64,000 bases of DNA from JANNRA01 sp031401035 (GTDB lineage Bacteria; Desulfobacterota; Binatia; HRBIN30; CADEER01): the NCBI GenBank assembly GCA_031401035.1, contig JANNRA010000163.1:8493-72492 (forward strand), written 5' to 3'. The notes beneath the pieces are model-generated. The model did not search any database and was not told the DNA's origin. It saw only the letters and a program-made list of their open reading frames with translations. Numbering within the stretch: the first letter of the stretch is position 1; the number at the start of each line of letters is the position of its first letter. Below, in pieces: positions 46,911 through 54,946 of the stretch. The position numbers and the translations under genes were made by a program.

Positions 46911-48182
46911 TTGGCCCATCCGCGTTCCCGTCTGCAGCGTCTGCTCGGCGCGCCGCCGCTGACCGACCGCCAGTGGCGGGTGCTGCTGGCGCTCGGCGTC
47001 GCCAACCTCGTCGACAACTACGACGGCGCCCTGCTCGGCATGGCCCTGCCGCAGATCCAGGCCGGCCTGGGGGTGCCAGAGGACGCCGTCGGCGGCCTGC
47101 TCGCCGTCGTGCGGCTCGGCGTCATTCCCGCCGTCGTCCTCACCGTCCTCGCCGACCGCATCGGCCGCCGCTCGCTGCTGCTGGTGACCATCGTCGGCTT
47201 CACGCTGTTCACCTTCCTCACCGCCCTGGCCACCGATGCGACGACCTTCATGGCGGTGCAGTTCGTCGCCCGGTCCTTCATCGCCGCCGAGAACATCCTC
47301 GCCATCGTCGTCATCGCCGAGGAGTTCGATGCGCGCAGCCGCGGCTGGGGCATCGGCATGCTCGGCGCGCTCGGCGCCTTCGGCTACGGCATCGCCTCGC
47401 TGATGTTCTCCTTCGTCGACCTGCTACCCTATGGCTGGCGCGCGCTGTACGTCGTCGGCGTCGCGCCGCTGCTGTTGTTGGCGTGGTTTCGCCGCTCGCT
47501 CGACGAGACCGCCCGCTTCACCGCCCACCGCGCCGCCCGCCGCGACGGCGGCGGCCTCGCCGCCGTCCTGCAACCGCTGCGCAATCTGATCCGCATGTAT
47601 CCGGGCCGCATGCTGGCCCTCGGCGCCGCCATCGTCCCGTTCGCCTTCGTCACCGAGACGGCGATGTTCTTCGCCTCGAAGTTCCTCCAGGAGGTGCATG
47701 GCTACGCGCCGCGCGACGTCGCGGTGATGTACCTGACGGTCGGCATCTTCGGGCTGCTCGGCAACATCATCGCCGGCACGCTCGGCGACCGTTTCGGCCG
47801 CAAGGCGGTGCTGGTCGTCGGCCTGCTCGTCCTCGGCGCCGCCGCCGCCGGCTTCTACAACCTGGACGGCCTGCTGGTGCCGCTCTGCTGGGGGCTGATG
47901 GCGATGAGCGTGACGATGGTCGTCGTGCTGTTCGCCGCCCTCGGCAGCGAGCTCTTCCCGACCTCCTACCGTTCCACGGCCTCCGGCGCGCGCGCCATCA
48001 TCGCCACCCTCGGCGCCGCCAGCGGCCTGTGGCTGGAGGGGGTTCTGTACAGCGCCACCGGCAGCCACGCGGCGGCGATCACCAGCATGTTGGTGCTGGT
48101 CCCCGTCGCGCCGCTGGTCATCGCCCTGTTCCTCCCCGAGACCGCCAACCGCGAACTCGAGGAGATTGCGCCCGAGCGCTGA
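46911..48182 (+). CDS. MFS transporter (sugar porter/AAHS-like)
   Basis: Protein of 423 residues with about twelve helices in two halves. The loop 2-3 motif LADRIGRRSLLL near residue 80 and its repeat TLGDRFGRKAVLV near 290 are the major facilitator signatures; FPTSYRSTASGAR near 350 is the sugar/metabolite:H+ symporter type. VDNYDGALLGMALP in helix 1 includes the Asp often involved in proton coupling. The start is a TTG, chosen because no nearer ATG/GTG keeps helix 1; it is uncertain. Substrate unknown. Confidence 0.88.
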   Translation: MAHPRSRLQRLLGAPPLTDRQWRVLLALGVANLVDNYDGALLGMALPQIQAGLGVPEDAVGGLLAVVRLGVIPAVVLTVLADRIGRRSLLLVTIVGFTLFTFLTALATDATTFMAVQFVARSFIAAENILAIVVIAEEFDARSRGWGIGMLGALGAFGYGIASLMFSFVDLLPYGWRALYVVGVAPLLLLAWFRRSLDETARFTAHRAARRDGGGLAAVLQPLRNLIRMYPGRMLALGAAIVPFAFVTETAMFFASKFLQEVHGYAPRDVAVMYLTVGIFGLLGNIIAGTLGDRFGRKAVLVVGLLVLGAAAAGFYNLDGLLVPLCWGLMAMSVTMVVVLFAALGSELFPTSYRSTASGARAIIATLGAASGLWLEGVLYSATGSHAAAITSMLVLVPVAPLVIALFLPETANRELEEIAPER

Positions 48183-48220
48183 CCCCGCCGAGGGAGCGTC
48201 GATCCCCGGAAAGGAACCCC

Positions 48221-49216
48221 ATGCCGAACACCGCAGCCGCGCCGACCGAACTCAGACTGCTGCGTTGGGAGACGCTGAACAAGCGCACCTTCGACCAACT
48301 CGACCGCGCCAACTGCGTCGTGCTCGTCACCTGCTCGCCGCTGGAAGTACACGGCCCGCACCTGCCGTTCGGCGCCGACGCGCTCGAGGGCGACGGCCTG
48401 GCGCACCGCATGCTGCGCTTTCTGCCCGAACGCCATCGCACCAAGACGTTCCTGCAGCTGCCGTTTCTCTACACCGCCACCGACACGCTGCCGCACCCGG
48501 GCTCGCTCTTCTTCCACCCCTCGACCACCCAGGCGGTGATCCGCGACCTCGGCCGCACCCTGGCGGCACAGGGCTTCCGCAACATCCTGGTATCGAACTT
48601 CCACGGCAGCCCGCGCCACTTCCTCGCCATCGAGCAGGCCTGCGACACCGTCAGCCGCGAGCGCAACATTCAGATGGTGTGCATCTTCTCGGTGCTGCTG
48701 AGCCGCCTCACCGGCGGCAGCTCCGAGCTCTACGAGGTGCTCGGACGCCTGCCCGGGGTCGACAAGGAGGACCTGGTCGGCGACACGCACGGCGGCCTGG
48801 TCGAGACCTCGCAGCTCCTCGCGTTGCATCCCGAGTGGGTCGACCGCGACTACGCCTGCCTGCCGCGCCGCACGGTCGACACCTGGCTCGCCGAGCAGGG
48901 CGAGGCGCCGCCGCCGATCGAGCGCGGCAAGCCGGCGGGGGTCCTGAAGATGGTCAGGGCGTTCCAGGGCGGCCTGCGCTTCTTCCGCGCCGAAACCTAC
49001 GCCGGCGCCCCCGCCAAGGCCTCCGCCGAGCTCGGCGAGCGTATTCTCGACACCCTGGGCGAGCAGGGCGCCGCCGCCGTCACCGAGATCCTCGACGGCA
49101 CGCTGCCGCGCTCGCAGTGGCACTCGCCGCTGTGGAAGCAGCGCTTCTGGTTCACCAATCCGGCGATGGTGTGGTTCTTCAACCGCGTGCTGGGGATCAC
49201 CAAGGGAATGACTTAA
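48221..49216 (+). CDS. Creatininase-family amidohydrolase
   Basis: Protein of 331 residues; GGAAAGGAA precedes the ATG. Metal ligands of the creatininase/MftE family are visible: SPLEVHGPHLPFGADALEGD near 43-62 (Glu, His, Asp), NFHGSPRHFLAIE near 122 (usual N-x-HGGN replaced by N-x-HGSP) and GDTHGGLVETSQLLALHP near 190 (usual DxHAGxxETS). The family includes creatinine amidohydrolase and mycofactocin peptidase; which reaction occurs here is unknown. It follows the MFS gene by 38 bp and may share its substrate pathway. Confidence 0.85.
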   Translation: MPNTAAAPTELRLLRWETLNKRTFDQLDRANCVVLVTCSPLEVHGPHLPFGADALEGDGLAHRMLRFLPERHRTKTFLQLPFLYTATDTLPHPGSLFFHPSTTQAVIRDLGRTLAAQGFRNILVSNFHGSPRHFLAIEQACDTVSRERNIQMVCIFSVLLSRLTGGSSELYEVLGRLPGVDKEDLVGDTHGGLVETSQLLALHPEWVDRDYACLPRRTVDTWLAEQGEAPPPIERGKPAGVLKMVRAFQGGLRFFRAETYAGAPAKASAELGERILDTLGEQGAAAVTEILDGTLPRSQWHSPLWKQRFWFTNPAMVWFFNRVLGITKGMT

Positions 49217-49218
49217 CT

Positions 49219-49247
49219 CCCTCTCCCGCATGACGTGCGGGAGAGGG
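49219..49247. terminator. 12 bp perfect hairpin after creatininase-like gene
   Basis: ccctctcccgca (49219-49230) and its exact complement (49236-49247) flank a five-base loop, three bases after the TAA stop. No T tract follows, so it may be a REP-like repeat acting as mRNA end protection or weak terminator rather than an intrinsic terminator. Confidence 0.55.
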
Positions 49248-49295
49248 TCGGGGTGAGGGATCCTTTCCGGGAGTACGCACAGACCGGAAAAGGTA

Positions 49296-49399
49296 CCCTC
49301 ACCCTGACCCTGTCCCTCTCCCTGCGGCAGAGGGGATCCGGACAAGCAACGCGGTGCTCGTCAAGGTCCCCTCTCCCGCAGGGAGGGTCAGGGTGAGGG
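49296..49399. repeat. Palindromic REP-like element with 16 bp inverted arms
   Basis: ccctcaccctgaccct (49296-49311) is perfectly inverted at 49384-49399, with further imperfect complementarity inward (ctctccctgcggcagaggg against cctctcccgcaggga). The 34 bp centre is unique. Such CCCTCACCC/CCCTCTCCCGC elements are dispersed in many high-GC genomes. A degenerate copy appears around 12161-12198 after dxs. Confidence 0.65.
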
Positions 49400-49445
49400 G
49401 GTCGCAGGACCGGCCCCACCGATTGGACGGTGTGGGCAGCGTCGC

Positions 49446-49474
49446 CATCTATGGCCATCCGTCGTCATCTATGG
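49446..49474. repeat. CATCTNTGG dispersed repeat, copy B
   Basis: 29 bp with CATCTATGG at 49446-49454 and 49466-49474, same spacing as copy A at 46275-46303 and roughly 80 percent identical. It ends 13 bp before the amidohydrolase start codon at 49488, a position like that of copy A. Confidence 0.65.
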
Positions 49475-49487
49475 TCTGCGGAAATCC

Positions 49488-51101
49488 ATGGCCTTCGATC
49501 TCGTCTTGCAGGGCGGCACCATCCTCGACGGCACGGGCGCCGCCGGCGTGCCGGGAGCGGTCGGTGTCCGCGATGGCCGCATCGCGGCGATCGGCGATCT
49601 CGCCGGCGCCGAGACGGCGCAGGTGCTCGACTGCGGCGGTCGCGTCGTCGCCCCCGGCTTCATCGACATGCACTCGCACAGCGACTGGGTGTTGCCGCAG
49701 CCCGACCACGGCGCGGTGCTGGCGCCGCTGCTGGAGCAGGGCATCACCACCATCGTCGCCGGCAACTGCGGCTGCTCGCCGGCGCCGTTCATCGACGGCA
49801 ACCGCGCCCTGCTGCCACTCATCGGCCGCATGCTGCACGACCGCGATCTCGACTATGGCTGGTCGGGCATGGGCAGCTATCTCGACGCGCTGCAGCAGCG
49901 CGGCCTGGCGCTCAACGTCGCTCAACTGGTCGGCCACGGCACGGTGCGCGCGGCGGTGAAAGGGGCCACGCCCGGTCCGGCGACGCCGGCCGAGACGGCG
50001 CAGATGGCCGATCTGGTGCGCGCCGCCCTCGACGAGGGCGCCATCGGCCTCTCGACCGGCCTCGGCTACGCGCCCGGCGTCTTCGCCGATCTCGACGAAC
50101 TGGTCGGCGTCACCGCCCCGCTCGCCGAGCGCCGCGGCATCTACACCTCGCACGCGCGCAGCTACGTCGCCCTCGATCACCGCGCCGCGCCCGATCAGCC
50201 GCCCACCAACCTGCTCGCCCTCGACGAGACCGCCGCGGTGTGGCGCGCGCACCGCGTCAAGGTGCAGCACTCGCACCTGATCTTCGTCGGCGACCGCACC
50301 TGGCCGACCACCGACCGGATCCTCGAGCACCTCGACGCGCTGCTCGACGAGGGCGTCGACGTTGCCTGCGACGCCTTTCCCTACGTCGGCGGCAACACCA
50401 CCCTGGTGGTGTTCATGCCGCCCTGGGCGCTGCCGCAGCTGAAACGTGCGGTGAGCGATCCGGAGATGCGCCAGCAGTGCGCCAGTACGCTCGACTGGAT
50501 CTTTCCGTCGCTCGGCATGCGCTGGGAGGACACGCAGATCCTCTGGGTGCCGCGCCGCGAGCTGGCGCACTACGAGGGGCGCACGGTGGCCGACATCGCG
50601 CGCGAGCGCGACACGACGCCGACCGAGACCTATCTCGACCTGGTCGGCGAGTTGGGCAGCCAGACGCGCATCATCAATTGGAACTACTCCGGCCGCGATG
50701 CCGAGGAGTCGAGCCTGCGCAAGGTGCTGACGCACCGCGCCTGCTGCTTCGAGACCGATACCATCCTGACCGGCAACGGCGTCGACAACCCGGCCTCCTT
50801 CGGCACCTTCCCGCGCCTGCTCGGCCGCTACGTGCGCGAACTCGGGCTGCTGACGCTGCCGGAGGCGGTACGGCGCATGACCGGGTTCAGCGCCGACCGC
50901 ATGCAGCTCGCCGACCGCGGCCGCATCGCAGCGGGTCTGGCCGCCGACCTGGTGGTGTTCGATCCGGCGACGGTGGCCGATCGCTGGGACCAGCCGCCGA
51001 CCGGCATCGACAGCGTCGTGCTCAACGGCGCGGTGGTGGTGCGCGACGGCCGCTTCGACCGCGCCGCGCGCGCCGGCCGCGTGCTGCGGGGCCGCGCATG
51101 A
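49488..51101 (+). CDS. N-acyl-D-amino-acid deacylase-like amidohydrolase
   Basis: Protein of 537 residues of the D-aminoacylase branch of the amidohydrolase superfamily. Motifs: VLQGGTILDGTGAAG at the N-terminus, GFIDMHSHSDW near 60 (metal His-x-His), a Cys in VAGNCGCSPAP near 93 typical of D-aminoacylases, STGLGYAPG near 188, HARSY near 222, QHSHLIF near 263 and the C-terminal GRIAAGLAADLVVFDP. It would hydrolyse N-acyl-D-amino acids or related amides in the cytoplasm. The stop overlaps the sirtuin start by four bases. Confidence 0.9.
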   Translation: MAFDLVLQGGTILDGTGAAGVPGAVGVRDGRIAAIGDLAGAETAQVLDCGGRVVAPGFIDMHSHSDWVLPQPDHGAVLAPLLEQGITTIVAGNCGCSPAPFIDGNRALLPLIGRMLHDRDLDYGWSGMGSYLDALQQRGLALNVAQLVGHGTVRAAVKGATPGPATPAETAQMADLVRAALDEGAIGLSTGLGYAPGVFADLDELVGVTAPLAERRGIYTSHARSYVALDHRAAPDQPPTNLLALDETAAVWRAHRVKVQHSHLIFVGDRTWPTTDRILEHLDALLDEGVDVACDAFPYVGGNTTLVVFMPPWALPQLKRAVSDPEMRQQCASTLDWIFPSLGMRWEDTQILWVPRRELAHYEGRTVADIARERDTTPTETYLDLVGELGSQTRIINWNYSGRDAEESSLRKVLTHRACCFETDTILTGNGVDNPASFGTFPRLLGRYVRELGLLTLPEAVRRMTGFSADRMQLADRGRIAAGLAADLVVFDPATVADRWDQPPTGIDSVVLNGAVVVRDGRFDRAARAGRVLRGRA

Positions 51102-51850
51102 GCGCCGACCCGATCGCCGTCGCCCACGCCTGGATCGCCGCCGCCGAGCGCGTCGTCGTGCTCACCGGCGCCGGCATCTCGACCGATTCCGGCATCCCCG
51201 ACTTCCGCGGTCCGCAGGGCGTGTGGACCAAGAACCCGGGCGCCGAGAAGATGGCGACCCTGCGGCACTACGTCGCCGACCGCGAGGTGCGGAAACGCGC
51301 CTGGCGCAGCCGCCTCGAGACTTTCGCCAGTCTGCGCGAACCCAATCGCGGCCACCACGCACTGGTGGCGCTCGAGCGGCGCGGCGTCTTGCATACGCTG
51401 ATCACCCAGAACGTCGACGGCCTGCACCGCGCCGCCGGCTCGTCGGCGGAGAAGATCGTCGAGATCCACGGCACCATCCGCGAGGTGGTGTGCCTCGACT
51501 GCGGCGAGCGCGCGCCGATGCCGCGCGCCCTGGCGCGCGTCGAGGCCGGCGAGGAGGACCCACCGTGCCGCTCGTGCGGCGGCATCCTCAAGTCCGCCAC
51601 CATCTCCTTCGGCCAGGCGCTGGTGCCGGAGGATCTCGAGCGCGCCATGCAGGCCGCCCGCCAGGCCGACCTGCTGCTCGCGGTCGGTTCGACGCTCGGC
51701 GTCTACCCGATCGCCGGCGTCGTGCCGCTCGCCAAACGCAGTGGCGCCCGCATCGTCATCCTCAACGCCGAGCCGACGGAGATGGACGAGATCGGCGACG
51801 TCGTTCTGCGCGGCTCGATCAGCGACATCCTGCCGCAGCTGGTGGAATGA
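51098..51850 (+). CDS. NAD-dependent protein deacylase (sirtuin, CobB-like)
   Basis: Protein of 250 residues. Sirtuin motifs: VVLTGAGISTDSGIPDFRG near 21-39, TQNVDGLHRAAGS near 103-115 with the catalytic His in VEIHGTIREV near 124, zinc ligands CLDCG and CRSCG, VGSTLGVYPIAGVVP and NAEPTEMDE. It uses NAD+ to remove acyl groups from lysines. The Ala-Tyr-Arg type desuccinylase signature is not evident. Start ATGA overlap with the amidohydrolase; stop overlaps the next gene in the same way. Confidence 0.94.
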   Translation: MSADPIAVAHAWIAAAERVVVLTGAGISTDSGIPDFRGPQGVWTKNPGAEKMATLRHYVADREVRKRAWRSRLETFASLREPNRGHHALVALERRGVLHTLITQNVDGLHRAAGSSAEKIVEIHGTIREVVCLDCGERAPMPRALARVEAGEEDPPCRSCGGILKSATISFGQALVPEDLERAMQAARQADLLLAVGSTLGVYPIAGVVPLAKRSGARIVILNAEPTEMDEIGDVVLRGSISDILPQLVE

Positions 51851-52689
51851 TGACCCGGAGCGCGTGGCTGCGCCGCGCCCCCCGCCTGTTGGCGCTCCTG
51901 TCCGTGCTCGGTTGCGGCACGGACGCCGACGGCGACCCCCAGCGTCTCGCCGTCCTCAGCGCCTTCCCGGCCGAGCTCGCCGCGGTGTTGGCGCACACCG
52001 CGGTCGAGGAGACGCGCCGCGTCGCCGGTCGCACCGTGCGCCTCGGGCGCATCGCGGGCGTACCGGTGGTGGTGGCGATGACCGGCATCGGGCTGCGCAA
52101 CGCCGCGGCGACGACGGCGGCGCTGCTCGCCGCGGTGCCGGTCGTCGGCGTCGTCGTCGCCGGCGTTGCCGGCAGCCCACTGCGCATCGGCGACGTCGTC
52201 GTCCCCGCCAGCTGGGCCGTTGGCGACGCCCCCCCGTTCGCCGTCGATGCCGCCTGGCTGGCGCGCGCCGCCCGCCTCGCGGCGAGCGGCGGCGTCGCGC
52301 TCGAGCGTTGCACGACCGTGCGCGGCGATCCGGTCTGCTTGGGCTTCACGCCGTCGATCGTCGTCGGCGGCGGCGGCAGCAGCGCCGACTCCTTCGGTGA
52401 CCAACCGTTCCCCTGCCAGCCGAACGGCGGCGAGGTCTTCGGCTGCGACGTGGCGGCGCCGGCGGCGGTCGAGCGCGAGCCGATCGCGGTCGACATGGAG
52501 ACCGCCGCCATCGCTCGCGAGGCGCATGCGCGCGGTCTGCCGTTCATCGCCTTCCGGGCGGTCTCTGACGGCGCCGAGGATCCGCTCGATCTGCCGGGCT
52601 TCCCGAGTCAGTTCTTCGCCTACTATCCGCTCGCCGCCGAGAACGCCGCCCGCGCCGCCGCCGCCTTCGTGGCTGACGCGGCTGAGTAG
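51847..52689 (+). CDS. Exported lipoprotein of the purine nucleosidase/phosphorylase (MTA/SAH nucleosidase-like) family
   Basis: Protein of 280 residues. The N-terminus MMTRSAWLRRAPRLLALLSVLGC is a lipoprotein signal with a clear lipobox, unusual for this normally cytosolic family. The rest shows the PNP_UDP_1 pattern: AVLSAFPAELAAVL, MTGIGLRNAAATTAALL, GVVVAGVAGSPLRIGDVVVP and AVDMETAAIAREAH near 225 (catalytic Glu-Thr region), then FRAVSDGAEDP (Asp acid). A Cys-containing insertion (about 155-200) may be disulphide bonded. It would act on nucleosides in the periplasm. Overlaps the sirtuin gene by four bases. Confidence 0.83.
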   Translation: MMTRSAWLRRAPRLLALLSVLGCGTDADGDPQRLAVLSAFPAELAAVLAHTAVEETRRVAGRTVRLGRIAGVPVVVAMTGIGLRNAAATTAALLAAVPVVGVVVAGVAGSPLRIGDVVVPASWAVGDAPPFAVDAAWLARAARLAASGGVALERCTTVRGDPVCLGFTPSIVVGGGGSSADSFGDQPFPCQPNGGEVFGCDVAAPAAVEREPIAVDMETAAIAREAHARGLPFIAFRAVSDGAEDPLDLPGFPSQFFAYYPLAAENAARAAAAFVADAAE

Positions 52690-52761
52690 GTCGGCACGGG
52701 TCACGGCGGCCTCCGCTGCCGCGCCCTTCTGCGCGCCGGCGATCCGGGATAAGAGCGAGCG

Positions 52762-53268
52762 ATGTTCAATACATTTCACGCTCAGATGAAGAAGATGTTG
52801 GGCCAACTCGACAAATGGCTGGAGGCGGCCGAGGCGCATGCGAAGGCCAAGGGGTTCGACCCCGGCGTCCTCCTCGAGGCGCGCCTGGCGCCGGATCAGT
52901 TCGCGTTCGTCCGCCAGGTGCAGAATGCCTGCGACACGGCGAAACTCTCGGCGGCGCGCCTGACCGGTAAAGACGGGCCGCAGCATGCGGACACCGAGAC
53001 AACCCTGGGCGAACTGCGCGATCGGATTCGCTCCGTGGTCGGGTACCTCGACGGCATCTCGGAGGCGGACTACGCCGGCGCCGCGACGCGGGTCATCACC
53101 ACCCCGCGCTGGGAAGGCAAAGTCATGAGCGGCTCCGACTATTTCATGGAGCACGCCGTTCCCAACTTCTTCTTCCACGTCACGCATGCCTACGCCCTGT
53201 TGCGCCACAACGGGGTCGCCCTCGGCAAGCGGGACTACCTTGGTGCGCAGACCCGCCGCGATCCCTGA
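52762..53268 (+). CDS. DUF1993-family protein
   Basis: Protein of 168 residues. The FHAQMKKMLGQLDKWLEAAEAH start, the LAPDQFAFVRQVQNACDTAK segment and the C-terminal YFMEHAVPNFFFHVTHAYALLRHNGV are the conserved blocks of DUF1993, an all-helical, DinB-like family of unknown function. No metal site is certain, although several His residues are placed as in DinB proteins. Monocistronic as far as seen; GAGCG precedes the ATG. Confidence 0.88.
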   Translation: MFNTFHAQMKKMLGQLDKWLEAAEAHAKAKGFDPGVLLEARLAPDQFAFVRQVQNACDTAKLSAARLTGKDGPQHADTETTLGELRDRIRSVVGYLDGISEADYAGAATRVITTPRWEGKVMSGSDYFMEHAVPNFFFHVTHAYALLRHNGVALGKRDYLGAQTRRDP

Positions 53269-53285
53269 GCGCGCCCTTACCGGGC

Positions 53286-53550
53286 ATGTGGAGTTGCCAA
53301 GCGACGCCGATGTTATGCGACGGCGTCTATTCGATCCTTTCGGCGCTCAAGGTCGGCGCCAGCCTCAATTCCTACGTCGGCGGCAGCCTCGGCTACGACG
53401 ACGATTGGGCCGGCCGCTGTTACACCACCGAGGCCGAACTGCTGACCTTCAACTTCAACCCGGTCATCGCCTACCGCTTCCTACCGGGGTTCTCGCTCGG
53501 CGCCGGCTTCTCGGTGCAGTCGGCGAAGGTCAGATCCGAGGCGGCGCCCA
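53286..53550 (+). pseudogene. Fragment of an OMPP1/FadL-type outer-membrane porin
   Basis: About 88 codons read ALKVGASLNSYVGGSLGY, WAGRCYTTEAELLTFNFNPV and AYRFLPGFSLGAGFSVQ. This pattern of alternating beta strands is typical of the N-terminal barrel part of FadL/TodX hydrocarbon and fatty-acid transporters. Signal peptide, hatch domain and most of the roughly 400-residue barrel are missing. After 53550 the frame turns non-homologous and runs into the convergent PPOX gene. Gene remnant. Confidence 0.6.
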
Positions 53551-53580
53551 GCGCCCCTCCCGCAGCATTCCGCCCCGCCG

Positions 53581-54015
53581 TCAGCCGAGGTTGCCGTAGT
53601 CGACCGAGCACCAGCGCCGCGGCGTCAGTTCGACGAGGACGGTGGGGTCGGATTCCTGGGCGCTCATGGCGAGATACGCCTCAGCCATCGGCGCGCCGAG
53701 ATAGCGGATGGCGACCTGGCGGATGTCGGTCTCGTAATCCGGCGCGCCCAGCGTCACCGGACCCTCGACGCTGACGTAGCGGTAGGGCGGCGTCTCGCTC
53801 TGCACGCAGAACCCGATGTCGCTCTGGCTCCGCAGCAGCGTCGCCTTGCGCGAGCTCGCGGCGGTGACGAAGCGCAGCGTGCCGCCGGGCGTGTAGCGGT
53901 ACCACACCGGCACGGTCAGCGGTCCGCGGCCGGATTCGGCGATGCTGACGATGCCGACGTGGGTGTCGGCGAGAAAGGCTTCGCGCTCGGCGCGGGTCAT
54001 CGACAGGGTGCTCAT
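53581..54015 (-). CDS. Pyridoxamine 5'-phosphate oxidase-family (FMN/F420-binding split barrel) protein
   Basis: Protein of 144 residues with the split-barrel pattern: MTRAEREAFLADTHVGIVSIAE, PLTVPVWYRYTPGGTLRFVTAASSRKATLLR (given here as the PVWYRY strand and the SSRKATLLR turn) and VSVEGPVTLG. Proteins of this type bind FMN or F420 and reduce varied substrates; the specific one is unknown. It has no partner gene; the upstream AlkB-like gene ends 55 bp before its start. Confidence 0.82.
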   Translation of the reverse strand: MSTLSMTRAEREAFLADTHVGIVSIAESGRGPLTVPVWYRYTPGGTLRFVTAASSRKATLLRSQSDIGFCVQSETPPYRYVSVEGPVTLGAPDYETDIRQVAIRYLGAPMAEAYLAMSAQESDPTVLVELTPRRWCSVDYGNLG

Positions 54016-54070
54016 CGTTGCGTCCTCCAGGCGTCAGCCACGATCACACGCGCACCGTAGCACGGCCGCT

Positions 54071-54946
54071 TCAACTGCTCGAAGCGCGCAGCGCGCGCCG
54101 AAAGAAGGGCGAGAAGCGGGCCAGCTCCGCGACGTAGTCGGCGACGTCGTCCCTGGCGCCGGCGCCCAGGTCCGCCAACGCCACGACGTGCGCGTCGGGG
54201 ACATAGCGGAAGGTGAAATTGACGCGGCGGGTGCGGAAGCCGTCGATGGACGGCGGCAACTCGGGCGCGGCCTTGCTCTCGACCCGCTGCACGCGGTGCA
54301 GCAGCTCGTCTTTCCAGTGCGTGCCGCCAAAGGCCTGCAGTGACCCATCCTCGAGCCACTGCGTCCGCACCGGCGGCCCTCCGACCGCGCCGCGGCGAAC
54401 GAATTGGAAGAGGGCGCGTGCGCCAAGCGAGATCGACGCCACCGGGCCGGGCTCGAAGTCGCGGTGGTCGCCGACCCGCGCCACGTCGACCCAGCCCTCG
54501 CCGTCGCGGCGCCGGCCATAGAAGTTGATCAGGCAGGTGTTGAGGTGCCAGCCGGGCGGCACGTCGGCGGCCGCGAACTGGGCGCGAATGCGCCACTCGA
54601 CCGCGCCGATCAGGCGCGTCAGCACCGGCGGAAAGGGCTCGGCGGCGACGGCGCAGTTGCGCGTGCGGCGCGGCGGCTCGTAGTACCCCAGGCAGGCGAA
54701 CTGCCAGTTGCCGAGCCAGTAGACCGGCCGTAGCAACGGGCGCTGCGCCTGGCCGCGCGGCGGCGGCCGGCGGGTCGAGTAGCGCTGCTCCCACAGCGGG
54801 TGCAGCGAGGCCAGCCAGGTGAGGATCTCGGCGCGCGTCGCGGCGTCGACGTAGGCGCGGTCGTAGAGGTAGCTGCGCTCGGCCGCCGCGCCGCGCTCGC
54901 GCCGCCGCGGCAGTGCGGTGGCGGCGCCACGCGGCCGCGCTCTCAC
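54071..54946 (-). CDS. AlkB-like 2-oxoglutarate/Fe(II) dioxygenase
   Basis: Protein of 291 residues from a GTG at 54946 that overlaps the amidohydrolase stop (GTGA). After an Arg-rich start, YLYDRAYVDAATRAEIL begins the fold. The iron ligands are His and Asp in VGDHRDFEPG near 159-161 and the distal His in LLHRVQRVES near 217, and RRVNFTFRYV supplies the Arg that binds 2-oxoglutarate. NTCLINFYGRRRDG is the family's N-x-YxxG-like strand. AlkB relatives demethylate DNA/RNA bases or proteins; this is a diverged member and its substrate is uncertain. Confidence 0.83.
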   Translation of the reverse strand: MRARPRGAATALPRRRERGAAAERSYLYDRAYVDAATRAEILTWLASLHPLWEQRYSTRRPPPRGQAQRPLLRPVYWLGNWQFACLGYYEPPRRTRNCAVAAEPFPPVLTRLIGAVEWRIRAQFAAADVPPGWHLNTCLINFYGRRRDGEGWVDVARVGDHRDFEPGPVASISLGARALFQFVRRGAVGGPPVRTQWLEDGSLQAFGGTHWKDELLHRVQRVESKAAPELPPSIDGFRTRRVNFTFRYVPDAHVVALADLGAGARDDVADYVAELARFSPFFRRALRASSS

